In this document: piece after piece, positions 19,981 through 52,770 of the stretch
Layout of the letters: every line of letters begins with the position of its first letter
Numbering within the stretch: the first letter of the stretch is position 1
Assembly (NCBI GenBank): GCA_043228905.1
Contig: JBHGNT010000012.1
Location: forward strand, 11,966,001-12,030,000
Origin: Azolla caroliniana
Taxonomy: Eukaryota > Polypodiophyta
Length of the DNA stretch: 64,000 nt
Reading direction: 5' to 3'
Program-made: the position numbers and the translations under genes
Notes under the pieces: model-generated
What the model saw: only the letters and a program-made list of their open reading frames with translations
What the model was told of the DNA's origin: nothing
The model's database searches: none

Positions 19981-21926
19981 GAGTATTATTTTGAAGGTGA
20001 TGCCTTCTCCTTTGTAAAGGTGGTTATCATAGTTTATCTGTCTTTTTGTAATACTCACTGACAGCATTAGAAGATTAATTTTCGGAAATGTTACAGATTA
20101 CGAAGTCTTCATTTATGAAGATAGGCTGGAATGACCTTGATTTAGATGGGAATAATTAGCCATTTGAGCAGGATTGTGATAAGTGATTTGACAAAGAGTT
20201 TATCCACATTATGGGAGGAAATGTACCTAAGTGGGTATCATAATATACGATGCCATTTCAAATAAACAAGCAGACCATAATTTTTTGTTAATTTAATATT
20301 TTTGGAGAACCTGGATTTGGCATTGTGATATCAACAATATTGAATGAGGTTTCTCCGCAAATGCTGTGTACTAGTCACTTTCATTCACAGTGCTACTCAG
20401 TTTTATGTTGTGCTCTCCACCTTTTTCATGCGGGTGAGAATAGATGGAGGCACATGAATTATATCAGCAGTTTGCAGTAAATTCAAGAATCCCTGCAAAT
20501 AAAGTCTGAATATGAGAGGTTTATATTTGGTCTGATAGAACCCATGTGAATGGAGAAATGGTGGTTGCCAAACGTAATACGTGTGCTTTCAACCGTTCAT
20601 GTAAGGTGGCATGCAATATTACTTCTCTGGTTATTCTTGCTTTTGTTTGTTGAGTACATTCTGTATGAGCTCTTTATATAATGTAGAGCACTTTTCGTAA
20701 TATCTTCCTCATCTTCTTTTAATAATCCCAAGAGTTAAAACAGTCCAATGTTATGCATCTGTTTCTAGTCATTGTGCCATGGCCTAAAATTAAAAATGTG
20801 GGAAGTGGATGAACTGTTTTCATCAACGATTGAAGTGCAATGTTATGTTTAAGTTTTGAAAAGATCAAATTGTCGTACACAATCATGCTACATTGAGTGA
20901 AGTTCAATTGAGATGTGCAATTGAGGCTATCATTGCATATATGTTGTGAGAATGTTCCTATCATTGCATCCATGCCAAGATAAGGATAGGTGAATAAGCT
21001 AAAAGAAAAAGTATTAGTGCATGCTAATGAGGCAGCATAACTTTTATGTGATAGAGAAACTAAAGAATATTGTAAAGTGAGAGCTCATAGGTCACAAAAT
21101 TTTGCTTTTGAGTGCCAACCTTTGTTGACACGTGGATTACCTTGGGGTAGTGAATTATGAGGTCAAGTAGGAGATCTATAATGACAAAGGCAAGGAGGCC
21201 ATCAATCCTAAGCTTGCCACAGCGAAATGGTAGTGTCCTTGGGACATTGTTTAGTTTTTGTCCTTATTTTCCTAATTTCTTATATGTGATGTAACGAGCT
21301 TATCTATTGTAAAGCCCTAAATTTATTCATTGAATTTGATGTAAATTACATGATATACAACTGTCATGTATTTAAATCATGATGTATGATGTATTTTAAA
21401 GTAAAATTGTAAATCACAGTCCTGGGTTGATTTGCTGGAAATGAGGAACGTGGCATACTTTTCGGTTTGGAAATCTAAGCACCGAATTAAAAACTTTGCA
21501 TAAAATTCTCCCAATCCAGATGGGATGTGCTCAAATGATATGCTTAGGGTTAGAATCGGCCAAACACTCACACAACTACTGACCACTCTGGGTTATGATT
21601 CAAAACAACAGGGAAACAATAACAAAATGCAAAACAGGGACACACGATATTTTACATGGAAAACCCTAAGTCGGGAAAAACCACACCCTCTGGGTACTAA
21701 AATTTCACTATAGTTCAGAGTGTACAGATAGAAATAAACCACCGACAACCTCCAAGTAAACCCAATTATCCAAAGTTCTGGAGACCTCGGGGAACTCAAT
21801 TACCAGAAGGTTCAATTGAGCCTTGGGCTATTGGTAGGTAGTACCCAATTGAATCAAGGTATGTCATATTGGCAGAGTACTACCTACTACTAGATCACGT
21901 AATTCTTGGTGAAGGGGCATTACACG

Positions 21927-21959
<33 letters not shown>

Positions 21960-24185
21960 GTATGTATTTGGAGATTTCCATGAAAAAAAACCTCCACGTG
22001 AAATGGACAAAAGAAAAGAAACGAATATATGGAGAAACGGACAAAAGAGGTAAGACGATCATAGATGATGAGTACATATGAATGAAGAAGGGATGAATGG
22101 ATGGGGGTAAAAAAGGAGTGAACAAAACCGACGAGTCCTGCCCCATCATCATCATCAACGACCGTAGTTCTAGTTCTTGTTTTTCTTCTTCTTCTTCTTC
22201 TTGTGCCAACCCAATGTACCCGCCTCTGTTGCTGCAATGGCAGCAGCGCTAGCTATGCATCAACAACTCACTCACTCACTAAATCATGCCCACGATGCAT
22301 ATATATGTCTGTCTGTCTATATTATCTTGTGTGAGGAGGTACTAGAAAAGAATCCTTCGTTGGTTGGTAGACCAACCAAGGGGAACTTCAAATTACCTAT
22401 TGTATACCCTCCTCCTAACAGTGGCAAACCGGGAGGCAACAACGGTTGTCAATCATCCTCAAAACAACTCACTCACCACACCTACACCACCTACACCTGT
22501 CCCCATCTTACAAACCCGCGGTTAGTTAAAACCCTACTAGGATTTAAACATTGCACACAATTATTGGCCAAGAGTAGCACCACTACCACCTCTTCACCTT
22601 GCAAATTGAGTGCAATGAATAACCTTTTTTATTCAAAGTCTTAGGTAGAGCGTGTGATAAAACAATCAATGCTGATCACATTCCATAGTGAGTAGGGCCT
22701 CGACAATTTAATAGACACCATGGTTTCAACTCTCACTAGGCCACATTTTGGGAAACAGAAATAACAGTCTCCAAATTGAAAAATGTTGCCTCATCCAAGA
22801 TCACAATATAGCAAAATAGGGTTATGTGCTCTATACGATTCAGACTGGAGTCGATCTATTTTTTGTTTTAATTAATTATTGGAAAGACCACAATATAGGT
22901 GCTCTCTTTTGATTACTACGCCATTTTCTAACTGCATATAAGTTTGAACCTTTTTTAAGCAAGATATTTATTCATTTTTGGTTTTGATGGAAACATCATA
23001 TCCCATCACAAAAAGACTGATATCATTATGGCATTACGCGACAAAATTTTGAGTTTTTTGGAGGCATTGACATCTTCCTTCTCCTTCATGAATACAGAGT
23101 TGAAAAAAACTTGGAATTATCAGATCATCATTAAAGACATTTAAAAGACAATCATGTCATGCTGCATAGACTCATCTTCTGGCATTTAATAGAGATAATC
23201 AAGACATGCAACATGAACTCATTCGAGAGAATAATGACATCCAATAAAGCAATAGAGTTTTCTCTCCAAGCAAGCACATTTCTGCAACAAATGTTGGAAC
23301 GGAATTAGTTCATATTCTCTGCAAACTCAATTTATTTACGACCTTGAATGCCGGAATAGGATACACACACCACAAGTCATATGCTGCCTTTTTGAATTAG
23401 GTGACCTACATCGTAATAGGATTGAAACAAGCATCAAAGTACAGAGTGTCTCAATTTGAGGTAAATATTCACAATTTCCCACCTGCAAGCACATGGTCAA
23501 AATAACCTACTATAAGAACAGATTCTTGTAGATCAGAAAAAAAATATAGGGATCAGTATCGCTACATGAAGAAGCCATTCTTTCCCTGTGAAACTGGAAC
23601 GACCATTTCAGACGTAAAAAGAATATTCATTTTTGCACTATGCTTCTGTTTGTTTCTGGAAGTGTGATGCTACACCCACTCATTATTGTCCTTTTGACCA
23701 TTTTACATGATCATATGACATACAGTGGACAGTGTATGTCAACATTTTAGCATCATATGGTAGATTCTTTATGAATCATGGTTCATGGATGATGAATTTT
23801 GAAATTTTGATGGTTGATGTTTTAGTGGTACATGATATATCAAAATCAGATGTCTCAATGTTTATCTTTTTAATGTTCTAATCTCTTCAATCATTATCTG
23901 CAGATAAATATTTATTATTTACTAAATTCTATTTAGTACATTTACGTACATTGTTTATAATGTTTATTTGATTCATTCTCGGGTCACGCTTCTTTGTTTC
24001 CATTTCTGACTATTATGTCAGGTCACCAAGAACATATAGTTTTATTTATTTAGTCATTTTGACAGAATGTATAGGCAAAAGATTTAGATATGGGAAACTA
24101 ATTTTTTATTCATCCTAAGCACTGGAGCTATACTACAGTACCTTGCTTGTGACAGTGTTTCCACGCTCTCTCTCGTGCATTCGTC
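19981..24185. other. Tail-to-tail intergenic spacer
   Basis: The 3' ends of the two host genes face each other across 4.2 kb. AATAAA follows the mS35-like stop at 20261, and a minus-strand AATAAA (plus TTTATT at 24105-24110) lies about 76 bp past the ATPase stop. A TA/TGTA microsatellite sits at about 21930-21966 and GAA/ATC triplet runs at about 22145-22200. The ORF at 22177-22644 is of unknown meaning and has no recognised domain. Around 21640-21800 there is retroelement-LTR-like sequence, without identifiable ends. Confidence 0.4.
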
Positions 24186-44215
<20,030 letters not shown>

Positions 44216-44647
44216 CTAAACAAGTTTGATGCTCTCTCCTCTTCTACTCACTGTGGAGCACCTACTAACCATGTCGAGCAAGCACTCCCACCACCTGCTG
44301 GATGAAGCCAACTACTGGGGAACACAAAATCTCTGCTTCTCTTTCCTTCCTTTCCTTTCCTTTCCTTTCCTTTCCTTTCCTTTCCTTTCCTTTCCTGGGA
44401 GGAGTCGTCCTCGTTGTCGTTGTCAGCCTGTTCTGTTAGACGACCAGCTAGCAGCTATACATACATACATACATATATTAAGTCAGAGTGCAGTCAAATC
44501 ACTCAGTCACTCAGAGTCGCCTCGCTTGCCTTTTTTACATTCTTTTCTCTCTCTCTCTCTCTCTCTATTTGTGCGTGTCACTGTCATCATTCTTGCGCAG
44601 GGCCATGTTAATCATCTTCTCCGTATCGTTCCAATTTCTTTACACAT

Positions 44648-44686
<39 letters not shown>

Positions 44687-44700
44687 GACGTTATCGGCCG
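44216..44700 (-). promoter_or_regulatory. ATPase upstream/5'UTR region, pyrimidine-repeat-rich
   Basis: It contains a (TTTCC)n run of about 10 units at about 44345-44395, CT microsatellites at 44548-44567 and about 44651-44683, and a short ACAT run near 44460. The LINE begins at about 44700, so less than 500 bp of host sequence separates the ATPase start from the transposon complex. No TATA box is obvious on the minus strand. Confidence 0.45.
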
Positions 44701-45045
44701 AAGCATACATGTCCTACAATCGAACCTTTATCTTTTGATTTACAACATGACTTCTAGACGATAAGGAAACACACGAAGAAATTATAAGTAAGGAATAAGT
44801 TTTAGATGTCCTTAACCGTTTAGTTAAACTAGAAAAATGGGCGAAAGAGATTGAAGCTGAAAAACAGAATGATAAGGAAGAAAAAGAAGTGCTTATTGCT
44901 GAAATAACGAAACTTAAAGTAGACAACATGAACCTTCAGAAACAAGTTAAGGACCTTGAGACATCTAGGGAAGATGGTGAAATATCTTCCCTGGAGGATA
45001 TTAAGGATGAGATAAAAAAATGTTAAGGAAGAGGTTAAAAGCGAT

Positions 45046-45354
45046 ATGGGATTAGCAAAAACTGGGTGGGTTTATGTAGTAAAACGTAATATTAAAAAGG
45101 AACTAAAGGATAAAAATATTGTAAACACTACCCTTGAGGAGGAAAAAATGCGTCAAGCTCGACGCCTAAATGTACGAGTTACTGGGCTCAAGGAAGGGGC
45201 ATCTCCTGACGAAGATGCACAAACATTACGGAAAATGTTGGGGTACGAAGCCCTACCAATCACTAAAACTTGGAGGTTAGGACGTGACACCACTAGGGAA
45301 AGAGCTTTGGTTCTTCAGTTTAAGGACTCAGAATCTAGAATCGCATTTTTTTAA
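45046..45354 (+). pseudogene. LINE ORF1, RNA-binding part
   Basis: A 102-codon open segment with coiled-coil-like residues followed by ARRLNVRVTGLKEG, WRLGRDTTRERALVLQF and SESRIAFF, a pattern consistent with the RRM-like region of LINE ORF1 proteins. The downstream frame continues after a shift (PIYLNEDLTNMQIEHRKTC). Upstream ORF1 (44747-45045) is interrupted by stops. Confidence 0.6.
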
Positions 45355-45559
45355 AAGAGACCAATTCTTCGAGGATTGGGCGGGGACCCTATCTACCTCA
45401 ATGAAGACTTGACCAATATGCAAATTGAGCATCGTAAAACTTGTATGCCGCGAGTCATACAAGCTCATAAAGAGGGGCATCATGCTTTTTACCGAGACGA
45501 ACGTGTGATAATAAATGATCGTGCTGCCAATTGACGGCGTGTGGTCCATGTGATAGACA

Positions 45560-46679
45560 ATAAACTTAGGACGACTTTATGGAACTGTAACGGTGCACTT
45601 TGGACACACCCTGGCCATCTAGAGGAGATTTTGAAGGTATCTAACATGCTTTTTTTTAGTAGAAACACATCAGAGCCCAAATCGAGGACTGCCACAAGTT
45701 GACGGTTTTCGTTGGGAATCTATCTTTAGACAAACCTCACGTCGACATACTACTAGAGGGTCTGGAGGGGTTGCGATACTATTTCGGAGAGAGACACATA
45801 ATAGGATAGAAATATTAAAGAAAGACCTAGAAATCCGTTTTATGTGGGTGAAAGTCCTCACTAGCAAGGACTAGGCGATATTTATCGCCGTGTGTTACTT
45901 CCCCCCGAAAGGATCCCAGTATAATATGGCTAGAGAGGCGAGTATAGTTGATGAAGGAACGCCGCATGGGCCTTCTCCATACGAACCTTTATCGGATGAC
46001 ATAATCCGATATTCTTCTCAAGGGGAAGTCTTCCTCGTAGGAGATTTCAATGCAAGATCCCAATCCCAATAATGCACAATATTCCAGATGGATAGAAACC
46101 TCGAAATGGTGAATGTCGACCCTTTAGACTTAGACATAACGTGTACATCAAAGGATCAAGGTGCGGACACCACAAGCTTTGGCCATCATCTGCTTGAACT
46201 TGGAAGCCGACACCAGATGATCATATTTAATGGCTTAGCCAAGTGGCCGGGCTTGGAAGCACTCACATGTTTCCCACATGGAGGAGGGGAAAGCACAGTT
46301 GATTACCTAATAGGACGCCCTTAAGCTACCCACATGGTTAACTCCTTTCGGGTGGCCCCATGCCCCATTGGTGCAGACCATGGCTTCCTATACTTTGAGC
46401 TAAAATGTGACACTTCCCACGCCACCAACTCTAGTCAACCAAACCATCACACCATAATACATTTTACGCATGAGCTCGCTGACATCTACTCTCGACATGT
46501 TCAAGCCCATCTCTCCTCTTTTGATTCTTCCTTGCCTTTAGAGAACCTCACTACAGAACTCACACACACCCTTCACTCGGCAGCAATTACTAGCGCTTCC
46601 CATACACGAAACACTCCAATCATAGTAGAATAGGTCTATGCCATAGAACAAGTGGTATGATGAGGATTGTAGAGAGTTG
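45560..46679 (+). pseudogene. LINE ORF2 endonuclease domain, degenerate
   Basis: Successive frames carry the apurinic-type endonuclease motifs: TLWNCNG (N-terminal strand), GDFNARSQ, GGGESTVDYLIG and GADHGFLYFEL (equivalent of SDHKPL, with Ser replaced by Ala). Many stops and shifts interrupt it. The domain ends in the linker at the AGTTG duplication where Copia-1 inserted. Confidence 0.75.
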
Positions 46680-46969
46680 TGTTGAGAATCAAGCTCAACT
46701 TGGTCTAGTGTGTGAACTCACCTTGAGAGTGAAGAGACACCTCAACGGTCAAGAGTCACCATTATGTCACCACTTTGTATTCTAACATTTAGTATGAGTC
46801 ATAGAATCATATTCTATGACACATAACTTATGAGCTTTCACATTCCCCATGCTCCATGAGCCTTGTAGTTAATGAAGAGAGAGGGTGACTACATAAAGCA
46901 CCCTCCTCCCACCTTGTATAATGTGGAGTCTTTCTCCTTTGTCAATATACCTTTACCTTGTGTATTCCT

Positions 46970-47008
<39 letters not shown>

Positions 47009-47066
47009 CACACACATAACTCATATCACTTCCGCTTCACAAGAATCAATCTCTTGATTCTTTACA
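46680..47066 (+). repeat. Copia-1 5' LTR, 387 bp
   Basis: It starts TGTTGAGAATCAAGCTCAAC and ends TTGATTCTTTACA, directly before TGGTATCAGAGCG. It includes a CT microsatellite near 46973-47000. Confidence 0.93.
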
Positions 47067-47229
47067 TGGTATCAGAGCGATTTGGTAGCTCGATCTAAGC
47101 CCATTCGCTTCATCGTGATCGTGTGTTGTGCTCTACGCCGACGACCAAGAACCAGCTCATCGCTATCGTAGCTTCGCTACATAGCTCGCATTCGAAGAGA
47201 GAAGAAGAAGAAGAAGAAGAATCGACATA

Positions 47230-50200
47230 ATGAATACTCAAATGGGGAGCGCTCTCCCTACCGAGAAGTTGGATCGAAACAACTTCCCATCTTGGGAGTA
47301 CAAGATGCACCAATACCTTGTCGAACAAGGCTATTGGAGCTACATCAAAGGAGTGCATGAAGACCAACCCGCCGAAGCGGCTCCCGGATACACAACATGG
47401 GAGCAAGCCGCAAGCCGCGTGATGTATTGTTTGGCGACATGTGTTCACGACCACATGCTCGGTTACATTTGAGAAGCCAAGACGCCGAAGGAAGCGTGGG
47501 AAAATCTACGAAATTTTTTTGCCGCCAAGAGTTGAACATTCAACAAAGGGACGTGTCCATCACGACATACACCTTGAAGATCAAGGAGCTCTGCGACTCG
47601 CTCAGCTCAATAAGCGTAAGTATAGATGATGATGAGATGGTGCAAATATGCCTCGGTGGCCTCGCACCACGGTTCGGCGCGATGCGAACCGCCATTCTAG
47701 CACGGGAGAAATCTCCCTCCTTCTTCGAGCTCCAATCAATGCTATTGGTCGAAGAAAACCACGTGCGTACAAGGAGCAATGAGGCGGAAGGCCACATGCT
47801 CTACACGCACTCTAATGGAGGAAGAGGACGCGGACGAGCGAGAGGCTGATTCGGCCAAGGACAAGGCGGACGAGGTCCGACCTACGACAACAACTCCCAA
47901 TTTCGGCCGCAAAACGGAGGCCAACGAGGAACCTTCGCAAGAAGGGGGAGCTTCCACTCCGGCCCGAGCCGTCAAAACGCAACCGAATGCGGATATTGCG
48001 GAAAGCTCGGTCACCACGAAGAAGAGCGCCGAAAGAAGATGCATGAATCGACTTCCACAAGCCGACAACTCACGAATTACGCGCACAATTCCGACTACGA
48101 AGAGTATAGCGGAATGTACGGGCACAACTCCGACTACGAGGATCGTGGGGGAATGTACACATACAACTCCGACCGTGGCGGAATGTTCATGATGAAACAT
48201 AGAGCAAAGTCTATGTCGGCCTCTACCTCAACTAGTGCCCTCAATCCAGAGGACGTATGGTTTGTTGACTCCGGAGCCTCAAACCATATGACATCCCACA
48301 AAGAATGGTTATGTCGAAACCGGAGATGACACTACGCACCCGATTCGGCACATCGGCAACGTTCCGTTCGGCGAAAAAGGTAAGCAAACATACATTAAAA
48401 ATGTCTTGCATGTACCCACCATCACAGAGAATTTGGTCTCGGTCGGCCAAATGGTTGAGCAAGGGATGCAAGTACGATTCAACCAAGAAGGGTGGTTCAT
48501 CGAAAAAGAAGGCCAAATCATCGCACGTGGAAGAAGAGAGGGCCGGATGTTCATTCTCGATTCGCACGAGATGAAATCCGCCATGTTCGCGAAAAGCACA
48601 AAAGCCGACTCTAACATAGAGCTATGGCATAAGTGAATCGGCCACATCAATCTCAACAAACTCAAAGCAATGAAATCGAAAGGAGTCATCATCGGACTCC
48701 CGACATTCAAAGAGAAGGAGATTGAAGGTGTATGCGAAGCGTGCCAATTCGGCAAGCAACACCGACACCCATTTCCGAAGGAGCGGAATGTGAGCAAAGG
48801 CGTACTCGACGTAATTCATTCCGATGTATGGGGTTCGGCTCAAACGGCGACATTCGGCGGATGCCGCTATTACGTGCTCTTCATCGACGACTTTTCTAGG
48901 CACACTTGGATCTACCCGATGCGGCAAAAGAGCGAAGTGTTTGGACACTTCCAAAATTTCAAGAATGAAGTCGAGAAAGCCACGGGCCGACATGTACGAT
49001 GCCTTCGATCGGATGGCAGCAAGGAGTACTTCTCGGACGATTTCACGGCATATCTCCGAAAGGAAGGAATTCGGAGAGAATTCACTTGCTGACACACTCC
49101 GCAACAAAACGGAGTAGTCGAGCGCAAAAATCGGCACATCCTCGAAGTAGCGCGGGCCATGATGAACGAGAAGCATATGCCCAAGTCATATTGGGCTGAA
49201 GCGGCAAATACGGCCGTCTACCTAATGAACCGGTGCACAACATCCAGCATGCACGAGGTCACTCCGCATGAAAGATTCTTCGGAAAGAAGCCGAACCTAT
49301 CACATGTTCGGATATTCGGCTCCATTGCGTACGTGCACATCCCCGACGAGAAGCGTCAAAAGCTCGACCCGAAGTCGGAGAAATGTATCCTCATAGGATA
49401 CTCACTGGAGCAAAAGGGGTACAAGTGCTACAACCCCTCAACTTGACAATCTCGAGTAAGTCGAGACGTCGTCTTTGACGAGTCTGCATCTTGGTACACA
49501 CCAGAGACAACTTCAACTCCGACCCCGCTCGACCCGGAATCCACCTAACAAGAGATAGAGGATGAAGATCACCTTACGCGCATGTTCGAAGAAAGTCCGA
49601 TCACGACCAGACTGAGCGGACCACAAGAGCCTTTGAGCGATCAAAGCACATCACGGCCTAGCCCGAAGATGGACAAAGGCAAGGCAAAAATGGCGGAATA
49701 CGAAGACGATCGCTTCATCGACGATGAGTCAACTCACTCACTCAACAGTGAGTTCAGCGGTTTCGAGGTACCAATTGGAGCTAAGAAAGCCCTCATCTTT
49801 GCAAATGAAAAGCTCCGCCGATCCACTCGTGAAAAGAACCCCGTAAGTCGATTCGGCTACAACGATTACATGGCGTACCATTACGCCTTTATGATGAAGG
49901 TAGTGACAGTACGGGAGCCGGAAACCTTTTCGGAAGCCGCGAAGGACGCGCGATGGATCGAAGCAATGAACGAGGAGATGCAGGCACTACGGAAGAACGA
50001 GACATGGGATCTCGTTCCCACCTCACCATACAAAAAGGCGATCGGATGCAGATGGATCTACAAGGTGAAGTATAACGCCGATGGTTCCGTCAACCGCTAC
50101 AAAGCTCGACTCATAGCGAAAGGATACGCTCAGACACATGGCGTCGACTACGAAGAAACCTTTGCCCCAGTGGCAAAGATGACGACGGTGCGAACCGTGA

Positions 50201-51483
50201 TTGCGATTGCCGCGGCGAAAGGGTGGCACCTCCATCAAATGGACGTCAAGAACACCTTTCTACAAGGCGAATTAGAAGAGGAGGTGTACATGCTACAACC
50301 ACCCGGCTTCAACTCGAGCACCCATCCGAAAGCTGTATGCCGACTCAAGAAGCCACTCTACGGCCTCAAGCAAGCACCGCGTGCTTGGCATTCGAAGATA
50401 ACGCAATATCTTCATCAAATCGGCTTCCGTATGTCAAAATCGGACAACTCCCTCTACATACGAAGCGATTCCGCAAGTCCGATCGTCATCATTTTATATG
50501 TGGATGACCTAGTCATTGGAGGTGAGCATCTCGTCGAAATCAATAAGGTCAAATCCCTCCTTTCCGACAAGTTCGATATGACGGACATGAAGGAACTCCA
50601 CTACTTCCTCGGCATCGAGGTAATTCGGACTCCGGCCGGAATCATGATCTCTCAACGGCACTACATCCTCAACTTGTTATACAAGTTCGGGATGGCTGAA
50701 TGCAAATCTGTGGCAACCCCGCTCGATCGTAATCTCAAACTGGATGCGAACTCCGGCACCAAAGCGTGTGAGCCGACTCAGTATCGGCAACTCATCGGGA
50801 GTCTCGTCTACCTCACGATCACTCGACCCGATCTTAGTTATCCAGTCGGTCTCCTTAGCCAATTCATGCAAACACCGCGTGATACTCACTTGGATTGCGC
50901 TAAGCGAGTTCTACAATATGTGAGCGGCACAATGGATTGCGGCATCCTCTACAAGACCGCGATGCCAATATGACTCGAGGGGTACACAGACGCCGATTGG
51001 GCCGGCTACAAAGCCAATAGAAGATCAACCTCCAGATTTGTTTTCTCCCTTGGCAGTGGAGCAATATCCTGGAGTAGCAAGAAGCAGCCTATTATCGCTC
51101 TTTCGAGTACAGAGGCGGAATACAGGGGCGCAGCCGTAGCTGCGTGTGAAGCCGTATGGCTCAAGAGGATTTTGAAGGATCTGGGCGTACCCATCAAGGA
51201 TCCGACTTCCCTTTACTGCGACAACATGAGCAATATCTATCTGGCTCGGAACCCGGTGTTCCACGCGAGGACAAAGCACATCGAAGTGCACTATCACTTC
51301 ATCTGAGAGCGCGTTCTGGCTGGCGATGTCGACCTACAACACATAAGCACCAATCTTCAAACGGCCGACATCTTCACTAAAGCCTTAGGAGCCGACAAGC
51401 TATGGCAATTCATGACCGATCTCGGATTGACTATCCCTGATCTGCCAAGCTTGAGGGGGAGTACTGAAGACACTACGCAATAA
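47230..51483 (+). pseudogene. Copia-1 gag-pol, interrupted
   Basis: Domain order: GAG (47230, MNTQMGSALPTEKLDRNNFP), zinc knuckle (about 47985, CGYCGKLGHHEEER, with the last Cys changed to Arg), protease (VDSGASNHMTS, about 48260), integrase (zinc region about 48640-48760, then HSDVWG, catalytic Asp in RSDGS, and GVVERKNRHI with the Glu, 48800-49150), RT in one open 463-codon frame (49582-50973, catalytic YVDD in IILYVDDLVIGG) and RNase H (about 50980-51440), with the stop at 51481. Stops interrupt gag (about 47470), integrase (about 48634, 49090, 49444) and RNase H (about 50971, 51304). Several correspond to CGA or CAA codons in Copia-2. Confidence 0.9.
49582..50973 (+). CDS. Copia-1 reverse transcriptase segment, intact 463-codon frame
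   Basis: RT synthesises cDNA from element RNA. The frame opens in the integrase-RT linker (KMDKGKAKMAEYEDD) and carries the copia RT hallmarks: GCRWIYKVKYNADGSVNRYK, YEETFAPVAKMTTVRTVIA, QMDVKNTFLQGELEEEVYM, KPLYGLKQAPRAWH, YVDDLVIGG (catalytic Asp pair, about residue 308) and LTITRPDLSYPVGL. It ends at TAMPI followed by a stop. No residue expected for catalysis is obviously missing here, unlike in Copia-2. Confidence 0.88.
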   Translation: MFEESPITTRLSGPQEPLSDQSTSRPSPKMDKGKAKMAEYEDDRFIDDESTHSLNSEFSGFEVPIGAKKALIFANEKLRRSTREKNPVSRFGYNDYMAYHYAFMMKVVTVREPETFSEAAKDARWIEAMNEEMQALRKNETWDLVPTSPYKKAIGCRWIYKVKYNADGSVNRYKARLIAKGYAQTHGVDYEETFAPVAKMTTVRTVIAIAAAKGWHLHQMDVKNTFLQGELEEEVYMLQPPGFNSSTHPKAVCRLKKPLYGLKQAPRAWHSKITQYLHQIGFRMSKSDNSLYIRSDSASPIVIILYVDDLVIGGEHLVEINKVKSLLSDKFDMTDMKELHYFLGIEVIRTPAGIMISQRHYILNLLYKFGMAECKSVATPLDRNLKLDANSGTKACEPTQYRQLIGSLVYLTITRPDLSYPVGLLSQFMQTPRDTHLDCAKRVLQYVSGTMDCGILYKTAMPI

Positions 51484-52760
51484 CGCGTAGATTTTGCAAC
51501 CACACACCGTAGCAGCAAAGAGCCGATCTACCGCTGTCGTGAAGATCCGTCACTACGCGCGGATCGTGAGGCGGAACCGCCGGGGTTCTGGACAAGAAGG
51601 ATTTAGAGTCGATACAAGCTTTGGCGAGAAAGTACTTAAGATAGATTGGGAAAGAGAGAAGATGAGATTACACGATTGATTTGATAACGAAATTCTTCTT
51701 CTTAATTTTCATAAAAAAAAACCGTGTTTTTCTCCTCCCCCTTCCCTCTTTTATAGATGCTCTCATGCATATGATGCATGTGAGGGTACAAGACATGCAT
51801 AAATTGCATGTTTGCCATTTGGCGCTTAAGTATTACATGTGGTGCATGCTAACCATGTCACTCATTTTAGCACTCATGGATGAGAATTTACATGTAAAAG
51901 TACAATGATAGAAATATAATTTTAACTAAATACTATGGCTTAATGGTAAGCCATTTGACTCCTAACTTGGAGGTGCAAGGTTTGAATCCATACTTGCCCT
52001 CCTTGTATATGTAAATATGTATATATTTTTATATATTTATTTTATCTAGTCGCCGGTTCGCCGGATACCGTCGCCGGATGCCGCCGTCGTATACCGGTGC
52101 CGCTGCCGGATGCCGTCGCCGGATACCGGTGCCGCATGCCGCCGTCGGATGCCGTCGGATCACTGGCTCCATCGCTGGTCCGGTTTTGGTTGGCCAAAAT
52201 GCTTTTCGAGTAGCTAGCCACCTCCACTCTAAGTTCAAGTTACCTTGAACTCTCTATGCTCCACACATAGACACAAAGATAGTATCTTTTGCTCCACCTT
52301 ATATATGATGAGAGCCGTTTTTGTCGTGCCTATGTGGGATATCTCACAATTTTCTCTTTTCTTTTCACAAACTTTATACCCTCATATCTTGACATTTAGT
52401 TGTCCATTTCTCGTGTAATAAAGTGCATTCGAAACCTCCATCATTTGTACTTAAATATTGAAAATGTTATCTTCACAATTATTGTATTATGTGATTCATA
52501 CTCGATTTTGTACGTTTTATGGGATTTTCACACTATTGCCGAAAATCTTCACGACACCGCGCAAAGCCGCGAAGAAAGACGCAAGCCGAAGCACAGACTT
52601 CGCAACTACGCACACAAGCCGAAGCACAGACTTCGTAACTACACACAACGCAAGCTAGAGCACGGATTCCGCAACTCCGCATAAAGCGAGTCGACGCGGA
52701 CTCCCGAACGTGAATTGAAGCGGATTTCGGATACCGTCTGAAACCGACCCGACTTGAGCT
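51484..52760 (+). other. Copia-1 extended 3' non-coding region with unidentified insert
   Basis: Both copia copies share the pol end, a first polypurine tract (about 51448-51462) and a short CGCAA-rich tail. In Copia-1 the tail is interrupted between about 51560 and 52540 by about 1 kb absent from Copia-2. The insert has a minus-strand TATA-like CTATAAAAG (about 51750), a tRNA-like A/B-box pair (51935-51990) and a GCCGGATGCC-type GC-rich repeat (52050-52160). I could not find clean terminal repeats or a target duplication. Confidence 0.55.
51935..51990 (+). other. tRNA-like module (A box and B box) in Copia-1
   Basis: TGGCTTAATGGTAAGCC resembles a Pol III A box and GGTTTGAATCC, about 30 bp downstream, matches the B-box pattern GGTTCGANTCC with one change. 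The surrounding bases do not fold into a convincing tRNA, so I call it tRNA-derived or tRNA-like, not a tRNA gene. Confidence 0.5.
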
Positions 52761-52770
52761 TGAGGGGGCG

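Noticed and set aside
21895-22237. Acidic or arginine-rich minus-strand ORFs
   Set aside because: These are triplet-repeat readings (GAA/GAT) with no family match.
22177-22644. 155-codon plus-strand ORF in the intergenic spacer
   Set aside because: It begins in a TTC repeat, has no recognisable domain and no supporting splice or promoter context. It could be a leader exon but I cannot support it.
46872-47057. Small ORF at the 5' LTR of Copia-1
   Set aside because: It is a reading through the LTR and its CT microsatellite.
51935-51990. A true tRNA gene
   Set aside because: Box motifs are present, but acceptor and anticodon stems do not pair convincingly and there is no terminator-like T run directly after. 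Kept only as a tRNA-like module.
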